Below, piece by piece: positions 26,801 through 41,800 of a DNA stretch of 64,000 nt. The stretch is taken from assembly GCA_013433145.1 (NCBI GenBank), contig CM024185.1:3484501-3548500 (forward strand), read 5' to 3'. Below the pieces are notes generated by a model that saw only the letters and a program-made list of their open reading frames with translations, did not search any database and was not told the origin of the DNA. The translations under genes were made by a program, and so were the position numbers. Numbering within the stretch: position 1 is the first letter of the stretch; every line of letters begins with the position of its first letter. The DNA comes from Ascaris suum (taxonomy: Eukaryota > Nematoda > Chromadorea > Rhabditida > Ascarididae).

Positions 26801-29800
26801 ATTGAAACGGTTGATTTCGAAGTATACGAATTGAATTATCTTGTGCTAAATTCACCTATTTTCTGTTCCATTATTAATAAATAAAAAAATTTTCAAATGA
26901 TAAGGAACGACTTATCTAGTAATAGAAATTACCGATCACAAGACTATTGATTATTTTGTTGCCATGTGGTGTTAGAAGAGTTCCAACCGATTTGAAAATA
27001 TAACATCCAAGACGCGTTGGATTTCGATCCAATGAAACCGTACGCATTCTCTATAAATAAAAACAATTGGAATAGAACGACAAAATAAACCAATACAATA
27101 TGCACTTTTTTCAATCCTCTCAATTGGTAAATTAGTCTTTTTTTTTTGTTGACAGCTTATAGCTGTCAACAAAAAAAGTTTTAAAAATGCAGAATAATAC
27201 TCTCATATTTTGTTTGATTCATTCGTTCGTGTAAAATTTCCCGCAAAATATTTCTTTTAATGCGATTATTTCAATAAGCATATTTTCAATTTTTGGCAAT
27301 TTTAATATTTATAGAATTTTTCAAGTTCGATACTTCAACAAAAAATATGATATACCTTGTATTATACTTACTAATTTTGTGGAAAAAGAGATATGAATAT
27401 ACGCATAAGCATAAACAGAGTGCCACTATCATGAAATTTTGTGAAGTAAATTTATAGGAAAGTAAAAAACTATCAGAATGCAAAATCATTAGGCTAATAT
27501 AATTTAGTAGACCTATTGAGGTCACAATCAGATTAGATTATTAGTTTAATATTAGTCCTATCAGTTTAAAGTTGACTTTGATTACTTTGATAGGTGCAAA
27601 ATTTGAACGCTTCAGGTAAGTAAAGTCTTTCTAATAGTTCATAGGAATTTCTTACTAACATCGAATGTCTCCGATAACTATGGGCGTTATATGGTTCTTC
27701 TGCATGATGTTCGTCGAAAAAGGATTATCGTAGTGAATTACTACGAGTTTGCTAGGCCTCCAAAATAAGCCTTTCTAATCTCGAAAGCTATTTTGCTCTT
27801 TTCAATTCTCTCTCCTCATACATCTCCACGTCCTCCACGCTCCTCCTTTTCCAGCTGTATTCTTTGTGCGTTTCATGCAAAAATCTATTAAAAACGAATA
27901 GAAATGTCACCACTGTCACGTAATTTCAGAAAATTTTGAAAGCGGTGGAAAGCGGCAGAGATTAACCAATTCCATAAGGTATTTCTCTAACGATGCATAT
28001 TATCCATCACCTTGTTTCTAATACAATCTCAATCATTCAAATAATTAAATCTGTACGAGCATTATTACGAAACATTAAACACTTGCAAAGTTCAAGCACG
28101 AAGCGTTCAGCGGATCGCAATATATTGCCTGAGGCTATCACGGTGGATGATTTTTAAAACTCGAGGAAGAGTATGTGAAGAGGTTAAGTTTGTTTCACGG
28201 CGAATTAGACTCGACGAAAAAGTGAGAAAGGGTTCGGTAGTATTCGAGATTGAGGTGCATATATGATATGAGTGATGATTATCTAAGGGAACATAAACAG
28301 CGTTTAAGCTTCACTTAGTAAACGCGCACATTAACGATGAACTTATAGAGAAAGACGGCTTATAAATAAGGAAATACGAGAAGCATTCCCGGAAATCGTA
28401 ACTCAAAAAGCAAAATACAAACCGGAGAAGCGGCAAAACCATCCGATGGCGTCCGTAAAGCCTCATTTTGAGTATTTCCTGAGGATTGCTCATACGATTC
28501 TTCTGCAATAAACGTTCAATAGATCTCTTGATTTTCCGCCTGCCACCTGGCATAGAGAGGTTAGAGAACGATAATATTTGGAACTACGCACATAGTATCC
28601 AGGTATCCATAAACGTCCAAATATAAAGCTTAAAATGTTTAGTGCATGTGTATTGTGTTCTACAAAGTAGAAGAGCAAACTCGAGGAAAAAATGGAAAAA
28701 TACTTCAAGTGGCAGGCGCGCAAAATGCAATGAGCATACTAGGCCAATCTTTCGTTTTTCTACTGTGTACTCTTTTACTTAAGCTCTCATTCTCTTAACT
28801 TCTTCTCTCTATTATCCGTCCCCTTCTTCCATCGCATGAATCAATTTCACAACGATTTTTGCAGAAGTAAAGAATTATATGCTGAAAATCTCGAGCGGAA
28901 AATATATAACAAACGTTGCAATACACAATACCAATAGAATTAAACAAAAAAAGAACCCAACAAAGTCATATTATAAATTGAAGCAATTTTTCTACAGATG
29001 CTCTGAATTCAGTTCAGCTGAGCTCATTCAGGGAGACATTAGCTCAGAAAGTTACGGATCAAAGTTTGAACCTTATCCAGCAATAGGCTTCCAAAATACT
29101 TTTTGCTAAGTTAGAAATCACATCCTTCTGACTGATGCCGAATCTGGGTTTTGACACAAACGTTAAACCTTACCAAGAACGTTCATTGGCGGAAGTGACA
29201 TTGATGGGGAGAGTGAGAATCCAGAAAAGCTGATCACACGTTCGACAGGTGGTTCGGTGCTAGTGGCATGCGACGGTGGTAAAGCAACAAAGGTTGAGGT
29301 GAGTTTATAAGTGTTTGAAGAGGTGTGTGTAAATTGTGTTTCTGAAGACGATCCGGATGATAACATTGCCGGGATTTGTGGAACATCATCCATTGGGAAT
29401 GTCTGACGCTTCTGAATTTGAACTTCAAGTGCTGAAAAATTTCCTTGTAAGTTGGAAGAGATTCAAAAACCTAGTGAAAGTAATGTGAGAGGTTTTTGCT
29501 TCCGTTAGCGATAACTTCAATTTCATTTTGAATGAAAATATCGGTTAAGCTAGAGGAATAGACTCCTTATTATCTACTGTGCTATAAATAGGTGCTCGGA
29601 AGTCTTATTGCAAAACGAATGAGAAAGTATTTCACCAGTAACAATTTCTTTTTACTCTGCCAATATGGACTGCTTGGCAGGAGATCTACATCAGATGTAT
29701 TTCTTCGGATTACTCACAGCTAGCTATCTCCTCGTATCGAAGGGGGTGATTATGTTAGTCGCAATGAATTCTGTTTAAGAAAAACTTCTTATTCCGCCTT

Positions 29801-32800
29801 AATTTTTAAAATTCCTATAAAAATCCAACATTATGACACAGGGATTCCCTTCCTGAATGGCCCTGAGATTCCCTATCTAGTTGATCATAAGCTTTAGGAA
29901 TGGTCAGCTCTACATGCAACTTCCAGCAGGTGTGCACTCGATATCCACAAAGTCTTCTTCTATGCTTATTTCTATTTTTGATTTTTTTATAAACTTACCT
30001 GAATATCTTCTTTCCAATCCGCACTTTTTTTGGAATCTTTAAATATGTTCGGTTCAGTGATAACCGGTCACGTAAATGACTTTTACCTTTAGCATCAGAT
30101 CAATTAACTTTTATTCCTTTTCACCATAACAATCTCTACCATCTCTTTCTTATCAGTGATGTTCATCTTCTTTTTGCATCGATATTGCTATCATTAGATA
30201 ACTGTTAATATCGACAATCTATTAGACCACTATTAAAGTATGCACGTTATACCCAATCATATCAGTGGTAACCAGAACTGCTAATGCCAAAGAGTTTTAG
30301 CGCTATAAAACGCTATTTAAACAGAAGCTTTAGGGTATCGTGTGAGTATCATTCAAACCAAGCACTTTTACTATTTCAAAGTGAATATATGAAGAATATA
30401 AAAAATGTCTTATTACACACAGAATATAGCAGACAAGAAAACTTATGCTGTAGTACCGTGTTTCGTTATGCTTAGTTGACGTAGTTGGAAGGCAAGTTCA
30501 GTTGTCAGAACGAAAGATCAGCAATAAATCCTATGGATTATTACTCAGGACTTTTTCAAGCATTAAGTAGAATTTAAAAGCGTTTAGACTTATTTAGTAA
30601 TGTGAGCATAAGAAATTGTTTTCTCTCCTTTCACGCTCAAAAAAAGCCATCATTCGCGAGCTATAAAACATATCAGTGGAAAAATGAGGTCATAAAATCA
30701 CAAGTTTTAAAAACCTTAAACGAAGGAATATGAAATTTTCGGATGTGAAACGTACCCCAATTGTCGAAATCCATTTTCTTTTGTTTCGTAAAAATGAAAT
30801 CAGCCATCAATATGGCACTCTGTTCGAGTACTGACATCAACGTAGAAGCTTTTGCGATACGAACGTTAGGATTGAGCTGCATCCAAACCGGCTCAGCTAC
30901 AGAACCCAACAGCTGATCTCCGGCTTCACCAAGTTCCTTAAGAAACGTGTGGAGATTCCATCAACGTATGTCGTTGCGGAAAGTTTGAGATTACAAAGAA
31001 ATAAGATGGAATTGAAAACACAAGAGGTTTTGAAAACGAGAAGCAAAACTTGTGTGAAAAGAAATGAGTACTCTCCTAGAAATTTGCGCAATGCTCTGAA
31101 AGCAACTTGTCTACATCCTGCACAATCACCCTATCCTCGAAAGCAGATCCACGCTGTAGGACAGGACACCCGAATGCAAAGTTGTAATAGAGCCAGGAAA
31201 TTTATGAGTTCCAGTCTCAAAATCGTAGTAAAGGCAAGAGATTCAAGAACAGGAAACACCTTTGCATGAAGATGGTTCCGAAATTTCGGGACCACACTCA
31301 TGGATTACTCTATCGGATGCTCAGAATCTAACGGTAGAAACTTTGAGTAACATTTGGAATTCTCTTACTGCTTGAAAGTCCCTTCTGACAGCCACTTCTT
31401 ACTCAGCTGCTTCATCGTTTGAAAAAAACGAACCATAAGGGATAATCGTGGATGACTGGCAGATAAATGTGACGGAGAGATTGTTTGAAAATAATATCCC
31501 CATTTTTTATAAGAAAATAATTTAAACGAAAAATGTCGACAATAAAATGCAATAGCTTAGCAATTGTTGCAAAAAGAAATATGAGTAATAATCGTTGATC
31601 GGATATGTCGTATAGTATTTCCCAAATCAATTCTCGACGTTGGCAATAAATATAAGAAAAAAAAACCATATGAACCTCGGTAAAAGCAGTAGCTTTCGTA
31701 CTTCGTTCATTGCGATCGTAGAGTGAATTATATTGACGTCTAGCAAGAGGTAATAATTCTTCACTGATATCAACACTACCAATTATATCGCCTCCGTATA
31801 TTCTATAATCAAAGAATTTATTACTATATAAACGTTATGTGATATTTGCATTTATGTAAAATTTTAAATCGTATCTAATATTACTTCAGTAATTGCAGAA
31901 AAAAACTTTTTTTTTAAAAAAATCACCGCCAATAATATTCACTTCGATCAATATGCTAATATTATTTGCATATGAAACAGAGAATGATGCATTATTTGGT
32001 TAAAATATGCAATAAGGCTTATTTATCGGAAATTAAATATGTGCTGCTCACCCACTCTGAAGTGTCCGTTGAAGATTGTTGCTTAACGTACGACTTATAT
32101 TTTCGGCTGGATCGTTATTCTGTATCGCCTCGTTCAATTCTGCAATCCATTTATGCGTACAATTGTTTGTATCAGGTTCTGGCAACCATTCTTGTGTATC
32201 ACAACTGCATTTTTGCACGACAACACCTGAAATTACAATATTTTAGTGATTGTACAATTGGCGGAAACTGTTACGAGGAAATTTTTTTTCTCAGTTTTGT
32301 AATGCTTATAGATTATCGTAGCAACTTCTAATTAGCAATCAAAAGCAATCAAACAACACTTGAATATCTGTGAGTGGGGATATTTCATATTTTTGTTGCG
32401 AATATTTTCACAAAATTATCTTTAATTCAGCAAATATTCGCACGCGATTCAACTTATTCGCATCAAAAACAAACAGCGAAGGCGTCGAAGAAATGCCGTT
32501 ATATAAGCTCTGATACTCATTGACTGTGCTAGATGGCATAGTGGGCGAGGGATGAAATTGATGCTGAGATGATTTTCACATTCGTTTTTCGCTATTAGAA
32601 TGCGAATTCACATCTTTACGGGCGTGCTTTGATGGTGAATGAAATATGATAGTACATAACCAGTAATTCAAGTAGCCGTTCACGTTAATTGAGAAGACTG
32701 TGGCTATATATGCATCGATATGAACAGATTAGCGAACGGCAGTTTTGAATAAACACCGTTTTCTGAGGTCACCTGAACGCATCGATTAGTGGACGTCCAG

Positions 32801-35800
32801 GTGTCCATTAATCCATGACAAACGATCGAAAAGGAGTAATATAACGCACCGATAGTAGTTTCAGGATTAGGGCACGGTAGTATCACTTCCTGACAGGCAG
32901 GTGTTGGAGGAATTCGCATTCCATTCCATTCGTGTTCTTCACAATATCCTTGCTCGCCTGATATCTCCGCCTGATCCGAACTGCAATTATTAAAGGTATT
33001 TTGCATCTTTATTATACTTAATGATTTTACCTCTCAATTAAATCATAAACGGTTCACATTATAATTTTGAAGTGCTCTATGCACAGAATGTTAGCGGTGT
33101 TTCAGTTTTGCGAAAGCTTCCCATTTAAATGGAAAAGAGAGCGTTATCGATCGGTGTCTGAATCCCCCATCGTATGCTGATGATCGGTGTATGCGTGTAC
33201 TTGTGGATAACAACCGTTTCCACGTTATTTATGAGCCCAATGAGACGAATAGAATGCTGTGATTATGCCTTAGATCGATAGGTCGCCCATTAGAATGTCA
33301 AACTGTTCTAAGAGCAACTTGGAACCCAGTATCTCGCCTATTTAAGGGAGAAAAAAACGAGATATTTCGAAAATATTGAAGAGGTTCCTTCGATGCCACA
33401 TTGAGTACCTTAATTATTGTTAACCTATATGAAGGCCGCACTCTTTAAATCGAAAAGCACATTTTTTTAATGGATTCTTGCAGAAACAAAGTAAATTCCA
33501 TAAAGGGTGATTTTATTCAGCGTCTCAGTAATCGTTTATATGCAAGTGTTGCTTTATATTGAATAATTTACTCCCGACTTATTTTTATTGAATGAGTAAT
33601 TCGTATTCACCGAAATATTGTACGATCAATAGGCATTATTTTTAAATATCGCTCATATTTATAGAATGCAGTGAGATCAAAATGAAAAATCTCTTAGATC
33701 GTAACTAAATTGATGAATTAGATCTGCGTCATTAATTCTTTTTCATTTCTTATCTAATTAGAACCAATCAAATATCTTGGCAAGCTTTCTAGTTATAAAA
33801 CTTGCTTTATTGAATAAAGCATCTTATATATTAGACAACAAAAGAGTAAAACATAATAACAGATGTGTTTTTTGTGGCATTATGGTGATTTTATGGGTAA
33901 AGATTTCAAAATTATAGTAGTCATCTCTCAGAATGAGGTTTTAATAACTCGTATTATACGCTAATTATCTGTGCTAAATAAACGGAAAAACTACAGTTCT
34001 ACTCTTTAAAAAAATATGTGATACAACAGTACGAATTTCACAGAAAAATTTTCTCGTTATCAACTTGTCGACCGCTAAACGGTGCAAAATGCTTTCCTCA
34101 CTTTGACCGCCGATTAGCAATGTTTAATCGGAAATAAAATCATCACGTTAAGCAGCATTATTCCTGACAATTATATAAAATTTCATTTTTTGCATATCAT
34201 CTATAAGTAAGTAATTTACAATTTTGCCATCTTTGGTGATTATATGAGGCTTGGTTTCTAAGAAGACGTACATTTGAAATTCTATTCCTCACTGTTTTAT
34301 CAATATTTAAGGAATAATGCTCGAGGTGGTCGCACGATATGCTACCTTCGTCTTGTTCATCTGATCAACCAGTTCCACTGATTAAAAAAAGAAAAAAAAA
34401 GAAATCCAGAATAGTGCCTCCATATTTATATCGATCTAGCCGTCCAACTAATCTTCTACAAGAGAATCGTTTTTCTGTGAGCCGATAATCATACAAAGAA
34501 AATCTGACTATCATAAAATGCTCGCAAATTTCTTTTGGCACTTATATATTTTTAGGGAATAAATAAAATTCTTCTGTCGAAATTGGCTTGGCGGCTTAAC
34601 GTTGAATAGGCTACAACTTATCATCTAGCATGCGTCGTACGCATGAAACTGCATAACTCAGCTGTTCTCTTCTTGATACCATCAGACAAATCGGCAGACA
34701 AGCATATAAATATACGGATCAGTGATACGAATGACAACACATGAATGAAAAAGAATTTGCACAAAAGAAGAGAAAAATGAACTCTTAGGAAAATCACTAG
34801 CTTGGTTGGTGTCGGAAAATGCATTGAGAAAAAATCGCATCCACCGAAGAAGAATCTCTGAGGTATTTTATGCTTATTGTAAGTAGCAGAAAGGTGAATG
34901 GCAACTTTTGACGAATAACTATTATTGAACGTGAAATATTCTTCGAAAATACGTTTATTCCTCCCTCCTATGAGTGTTGCACTTTTCTTCTTTCTCAAGA
35001 ATTTCCTACTAAGCAAACATCGTATTATGCTGCTAGCATGCTGGTATATGTTGGAAAACAAAGTTCTCTTCATCAACAATATGAAGCTCGTATAGGCATA
35101 CTTGTGGAAACATGAACGATTCGTTGTCTGTGTGTGTATAACAAGGGAATAGCTCATAGAGACAATCCAACTTCAAGTAAAACCATCACTATTTACCGAA
35201 GAATTAAATGAACGTTGCAAACAATGCAATACTTCGGCATGTTTTTTAACGCACATTAATAATTGCAACGTCTCATAGATGTAGCATGCAAAGGAGGAAA
35301 TATATTCAATAATCAAGGAATATCTGGCGATTAATGTGATTGCAAATGAATACTTACTATACTGTCTTACCTAATTTGTCTTTACAAAAATTTCGGATTA
35401 GGGGTAGTGGCTTTGTATCAGTCGTAATGACAAGGTCGTAGCAAAAAGGGATAGGATTATGAAGTGCATCAATAAGAAAGCAAACAACAACAGAGTGAAA
35501 ATCAATTCAAAACGAATTAGGAATTTTATGAGCCAACAAAGACAAAAATATGAACAGTAGAAAAAGCAACTAATTGGAAATCAACAATTTCAATGAATAT
35601 TGAAGTAGCTGCCAAAGGACACGATGAATATTATGGAGATTTTAAACACACTGGTCACAAGTTGAGATGCAATTCCACTATAGTGGGACGATTTACATGA
35701 AGAGAAGTATGCTCTTATTGAATTGGGATTTGATGAAATTTGCAAAAATAATAAGTATGCTACCGTTCAGCAACTGTCCAGGAATGGATGATGCCACGAA

Positions 35801-38800
35801 TAAACTGCTCAAGTTGGTTAAGCAACAAGTTGCATCGCGAATCCAGATGCTCTTTAATTGTATCACTGAAAAAAGGCAATTCCCGAAGTGTTGGAAACTG
35901 ACAAATGTGGAAATCCTCTGCAAAAAAAAGTCGGAGAAAATTGAGCCCCAGAAGTTGGCTACTTATTTTGTTATTGTAATATGCCTCAAAATTTCTCAGT
36001 AAGCCCATATACATAAAAGTTATGTCATACAGTCATCGATCCTTTACTATCACTATCACAAAACACCTTTTGCAAGGGATACTCGATGATGAGCGTCCTC
36101 ATCGAAACAGCAAATGAATATATTGCGTAATGGACCATCACGTGGTCACGTACCTATTAATTTTGGATATAACAAAAGCATATAACTCGATAAATCTCTA
36201 CCTGTTGCTGTAAAAGCTCATCGACCATCTCAGTCCCGTAAGTCCGGATCTCATGTTGCACAAAACTTACTTATATGGTATGAGAAGGATAAGCCAAACC
36301 AAAACCCATATCTCCCACAACGTAGAATACTGCCTGTAGTTTTACACACTCTTCACCTCTTCGAACTAAAAAGACTGTAATTAAATTGCAAGATGATGAT
36401 GTATGGCGATGACTGGAAGTAATACGCTCGAAAAGAGCGCCAGGGAGAATTCAGCGTAAGCAAAAATAAATGCTGATATGCGCGCAATAGCAGCAATTTT
36501 TAGTGAGCTGGACATGGTGATAACGCCATCCAAAACAATGATGAACAGGTATGGCATTCAACTGCGAATATCAATCTCGCATCTACCTGGATGTTCAAAA
36601 TCGCTGACACCCACGCAGATATATATGCAGAAAGAAACTTGGAAATGACACTCGAAAAACGTTTTTTGACAGCTGGTGAAAGTTTTTGCCACCTTCTAAT
36701 CATACGATTACTTACACCGGTTAAAATTGCTCGAAGGATCATAGAAATGACTGTAATACAAAAATCGAGTTTTTTTTTTGCGAATTTGTGTGATGGTCAC
36801 ATATAAAAACCAACATATTTTACGAAAATGCACTGAAATTTAGGGAAAATTCTATTGCGTGCATAATTCTGCAAAATTTGGTCACCTAGCAGATTATGAA
36901 TTTTCCGAAATAGCTGGAGTATGGAAAACAAGCAAGCGAGCGAATGTCTAAATGGATCTACCCCACAGATTAATAGAGAACCTAAAATCATATCAATGTT
37001 ATCTCTATGAGCGAAACAAATCCAACGTTAAAAAAAAGATGTTCAAAGAAGAAGTTAGTGAGTTCTTGAATTGCTGTTAAACGGTGAAAGTGATCAAAGT
37101 ATGCAGTGGCTCACAAATCTATAGCTATAATTGTGTTTCAAAGTAGCCGTGTATTTCATATTTTATTAAAAAGCAACTTTATAATCGTCCTATATCTATG
37201 TTTTTTTTTCATGTCCATGAACGTCACTTACCTATTACTAAAATAAACTATGTAATTCAATTGGATTCAATTCCTTTAAGCAATTCTCACTTAGGCTGAC
37301 GGAGGTAGTAATGTAATACACAGACATCTACGAACTGTTAACCACCATATCTTGCCTTAAATTTAATACACAGCCGTGATTTCGAAGTCAAGCTCAGAGC
37401 AGAAAAACGCATTTAGGGAATTTTTGAAGCAAATACCTCGTCCTTGCATTGAAGGAAAAGAAATGAATATTGCTTTTTGCCACTTTTCGTTGCTTATAAC
37501 TCCTTTCGGATTCTAGAACAAGTCAAAAGCAGGTGAAGGTAATAACATCCAATTGGGTATTATTTCACACCCATAGGAATTTTTTGGCAACTGAGCTACA
37601 GGTATCGGACAGATGGACAGAAAAACACATTCATGTACACAGACGTCAAAGCACGATTAATTGAACTTCCACCGTAATGTAACATTTGCAAGAGTGTTTA
37701 TCGATGAAAGCATTGCAAAAACCACGTTAAATGAAAAACAAATTTCGTTTGAATTTCTAAGCCATGGTAATGCACCAATTTTCCTCAACGCAACCTCTCT
37801 GACAAGCCAGTCACTATCCACAATGGGAGCCTCGTTTTTCTTTTAAAACTGTCGCATGCAAATTGGCATTTGTTAAAATACAAACGATCTGTGCAATATT
37901 AGGCGAAAAATTTGCAATCTTCGAAAGAAGATATTATTGAGTAAATATGTTAATTTTTGCGCATGTGTCGATATCATAATTTCTGAACAGTAAAAATGCA
38001 ATTAATTAGTAGCTGATTGCAATAAAATGCAATACAGTGCAATGCAATGAGGGATGAATTAAAAATTTCAGCTGATCATAAAAATGATTTGCAATATTTT
38101 CATTGCAGCATTCTCTAAAAGCTTCGAATTCGTCGAATGTAAAATAGTAAACATCGAATGAACGCGTTGAGTTTGGCGTTCGCAAATAATCTCTAATGCA
38201 ATTGATATAATTCAAATGACCGTATTGATAGCGCTTACATTAATCTTCTCTAAAAAAGGCAAATAATTTGAATATTATAAAAATAGTTCGATGATAGTGT
38301 CAACATATCAAATAAAAGCAATTCAAATATGCAAATTACCATGATTTTTGGTTCTCCCAAATCAATAACAGTCGCAGCAATCGTTCAATTCCTGCGGTTT
38401 TAAATGCAGCCATTAGTGCAGAATTTAAATACGTCTCTTATAGAAGCCGAAAAATTACTAACGATTGAAATACTCTCAAAGCATTTTTCAAATACATATT
38501 GTTAGTAATTTCTTAAAGGTAGTTTTATCATGCAAAGCGTAGAAAGTTCAAATATCACAAATCTTTCGATTTTTTTTTTTGCCGTTCATGAAAAAAAAAG
38601 CATTTCTGCAAGTATGATTTTTATGGGTTTATATTAGAAATTTTCATAATGCTCAATAAATTTCTTAAATTCCTTAAAAAATTTGCATAAATGCTAATAA
38701 AACACTAATATTAAAATATTGAAAATTGAAATTCTCACATATTCAGTGCCAGCGCTCTATCGCACTTTTGTTAACCTTCACCAATGAATAAGTGCGCAAC

Positions 38801-41800
38801 GAATAAAAAGTCTACAAACCTCATAATTCCGTTGGCCGACTTATTATCATAGACGAATTGTTGACCATTCAAGATTTGTGGAAGCAGAAATAAGAATAAA
38901 AATAAATTCGTGAAATTAGAGAAAGTTCGTTTCATTGCAGTTGATAGTTGAGCATATATATCCGATTAAAAGATTGTGATGATTGTTTTCAACAACTCTT
39001 CTCAAATTAAATTCGTCGTCGATTTTATGAAACACTTAGATAGAAAGCGAAACGTTGAGTGGATTTCGTGATGAATGTATAGAGATGTTAGCATTCGAAA
39101 TTGGCGTACGAGAACAGCCAACAAAAATGAGGCGAACCATAGAGAAGCGATTGCCCATAAGAACCAGTTTGATGGACGAATACACTGCACTCTTCCGTCA
39201 AAAACTACAGCAAACGATGACTCATTGCAATTTTCATTTTTCAGTATCCCCAATATAGCTACCGTCTAACTGAGACTTTCATCATCATCGTCATCGCCGT
39301 CCTCTTGGCAACTCCGAAAACCTTGGATAGTCTGTATTCATGGATCGGATCGATGATGTCTGCTAAAACGATTATAGCGGGCATTTCAAGTAGAGTGCTC
39401 CATGAAATTTTTTTACGCAAAAAAAGTTTTTTGCTTACCATTTTGCGAGGAGAATTAAGCCAATCCTATTCGCCAATTTACTTCTTCCTTCAACTTGTTT
39501 TTTTTTTCTTCAAAAAAGTCCTACTGGCAAAATGCCAAAAAAAGATGAAAAAATCAGGCAAAATAATTTTTGAGATAATTACTGAACTGTTCAATCAAAT
39601 CACACTGTTGAACACTTTTTTATCCAACATAAATTGATTGCATGTGCCATTAAACATTTCATAATTTTGGTCTTTTTTCGTATGTATCAATCGAAAAAAA
39701 TTTCGAATTTTTTTCAATTCGAAGTCAAATGCTTTGAAAACCTTTAAAAAGTGCGAAAAAAAGAAGTAAACATTCAAAATGTAACGTAGATTATGATGAT
39801 AAATGATAAATGATTGAAACTAGCGGCTAAGTCTTGGATTTAAAGTAAAGGCTTACAATAATAAAGCATTTTCTAATTATACCTGATAATTTTTACGACA
39901 GGTAATTAGAAGAGAATAAAAGATGCACGAACATCTTTACGAAAGCAACACAATCGATAGCAAAGCGTTTAACGAAAAATGGAAAAGAAATCGACATTAG
40001 CAAATCGCAAACGCTTTACAGAAGGCATAGGCGAACGATTAGACATTTTCTAGCGATAAACGAATGCTTTTCAACACGCATCAATACAACACAAAGCATT
40101 CGCAAGAAAAAATTATCTCAATAGTTTTTTTTTTTGCATTCCTAATAACTTTAATAAAACATCTCTGCGCAGGTATCATACCTGCGTGCATACATCTATT
40201 TCTCAACTGTCGGGCAGTTCCTTGTACCGATGTCATACCTAGGTCACACAGATGTCTATCAACTTGTCGGGTACTTTTTTGTGAACTGCAAAGGCAAAGA
40301 TTCACACAAACGTTTTTTTTAAATCATAGGATGAGTTTGAAGCACCAATTTTTATCATCGATCATCATCATTTACGCGAGTTGATGAATTGTTAAGATTT
40401 TATTAACTTCGCACTGATGAAGTCTAAATGAAGTGATTCAAAAATAAGCTTTCCGCTAAACAATTATCGGATCACTCAGTTTCATTCTAGTGAACATATT
40501 GCCACTGCTTCATGCAGCGAAATATTTCAGAGATTCTCAAGAAAATATTGGTGGAAATGCGATTATATTTTAGCTGAATCGATCGACGGTCGAAATCTTC
40601 TATAATAAATGTATTACTTTAGCACAAAAAGTTGCAAAATGGCACCTACCCGATTGTGAGACGGTCCTTCTATGTCCACGTATTATAGACGTACTTTACT
40701 TTCTCTAATTATTATACTTTGTCTAGTTCCTTCCAGAGATGTTGAATGGAACCAAATTGATTTCCAATTCAGAGAATCATTTAGTTGTGTGGCTTATGTT
40801 CATCGCAACAGCTTCACTGTGCCCACTTTATGAAGCTATCGCATATACGGATACAGATATGCATAAGCACAAAAGCGACGTTTCCATTATATGGCTTGCA
40901 GGTATAAATTTGCGAAAATGCAGAAAAAATCATGAGAAATTAAAATGTGCAGTCAATATCATCATTAACGCTCCTTACACCATGAAAGCTTTGAATGGTA
41001 TTCACTTGACCATCTTGAAAGTGACCACAGCTGGCCACTTGTAAATTTGGGCAAAGCACTCATCGAGCATTCGACTCATCAGTAACATGTGCTGGCCACA
41101 GCAACACATTCCTCCCTTAACCTCCATATACCCACCTAACGGCAAATAATAAGGAGACATATTGCAATAACACATTTTTTTGCTTAGTTTGACGAAATAT
41201 TGAAAACTCAGAATTTTCCGGATGCGGCTGAGAAAGCTTTTGCGGATTACAACGAATAGTCTCGATAAGCATCAATATCAACATTCCCCGTTGATTATTA
41301 ACTCTCAGAAATAAACCTAGCAGATATGATATTGACTTACGATTTAGTGCCCATAAAGACGATACGATGAGGTTGCCTCGGCATATAATTCTCAACAGGA
41401 CGTTCCTGATGTTGTGCAGGTTCGGGTGCAAATTCACAGATCCAGTTGTTTAAGTCACTACAACTTTGTGTAACCCAAACAGCGAACGTTGGCGAAACAT
41501 CATAAGCGATGCATAAATTCCTTCCCTCTAATAGTGAGTTCAATGGCCTGAAATATTTTTAAATAATTGTAAATGATTGCAGTAGTTCAGAGCAAAATAA
41601 AAGTATAGAAATATTTTCGATATTTGAATTATTTGAAAAATACGTTGAATAATTTTTTTTAAAATTTCGATGAAATTTTAAGTTTATCTAGATTTACTAG
41701 ATTACTCTCAGTATCCTATCAAGTTTCCTCTAATGGCTAAAGTAGCAAGAAGCGTTGTGATGAAAAGCAGGATATGTGATGGTTGCTAATAGATTCTACA

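Larger units (their letters stand above)
32981..41340 (-). other. intron 14 of the receptor gene (8.4 kb)
   Basis: This is the largest intron. It contains the RTE relic, the unexplained 178-codon frame, the third GACA repeat copy and the 57-bp duplication. A hidden exon of phase 2-2 cannot be excluded. Confidence 0.7.

Noticed and set aside
32092..32097. GTACGT as the donor of exon 16
   Set aside because: It matches the consensus better than GTTAAG, but the phase then requires exon 17 to start at a poor acceptor and loses the IYGGDIIG segment.
39002..39441. Open frames with hydrophobic stretches on both strands in intron 14
   Set aside because: Tested as a possible extra receptor exon, but no acceptor/donor pair of phase 2-2 with domain similarity was found; exons 14 and 15 already join in phase.
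40739..41044. 101-codon + strand frame in intron 14
   Set aside because: No signal, motif or splice partners; lies antisense in an intron.
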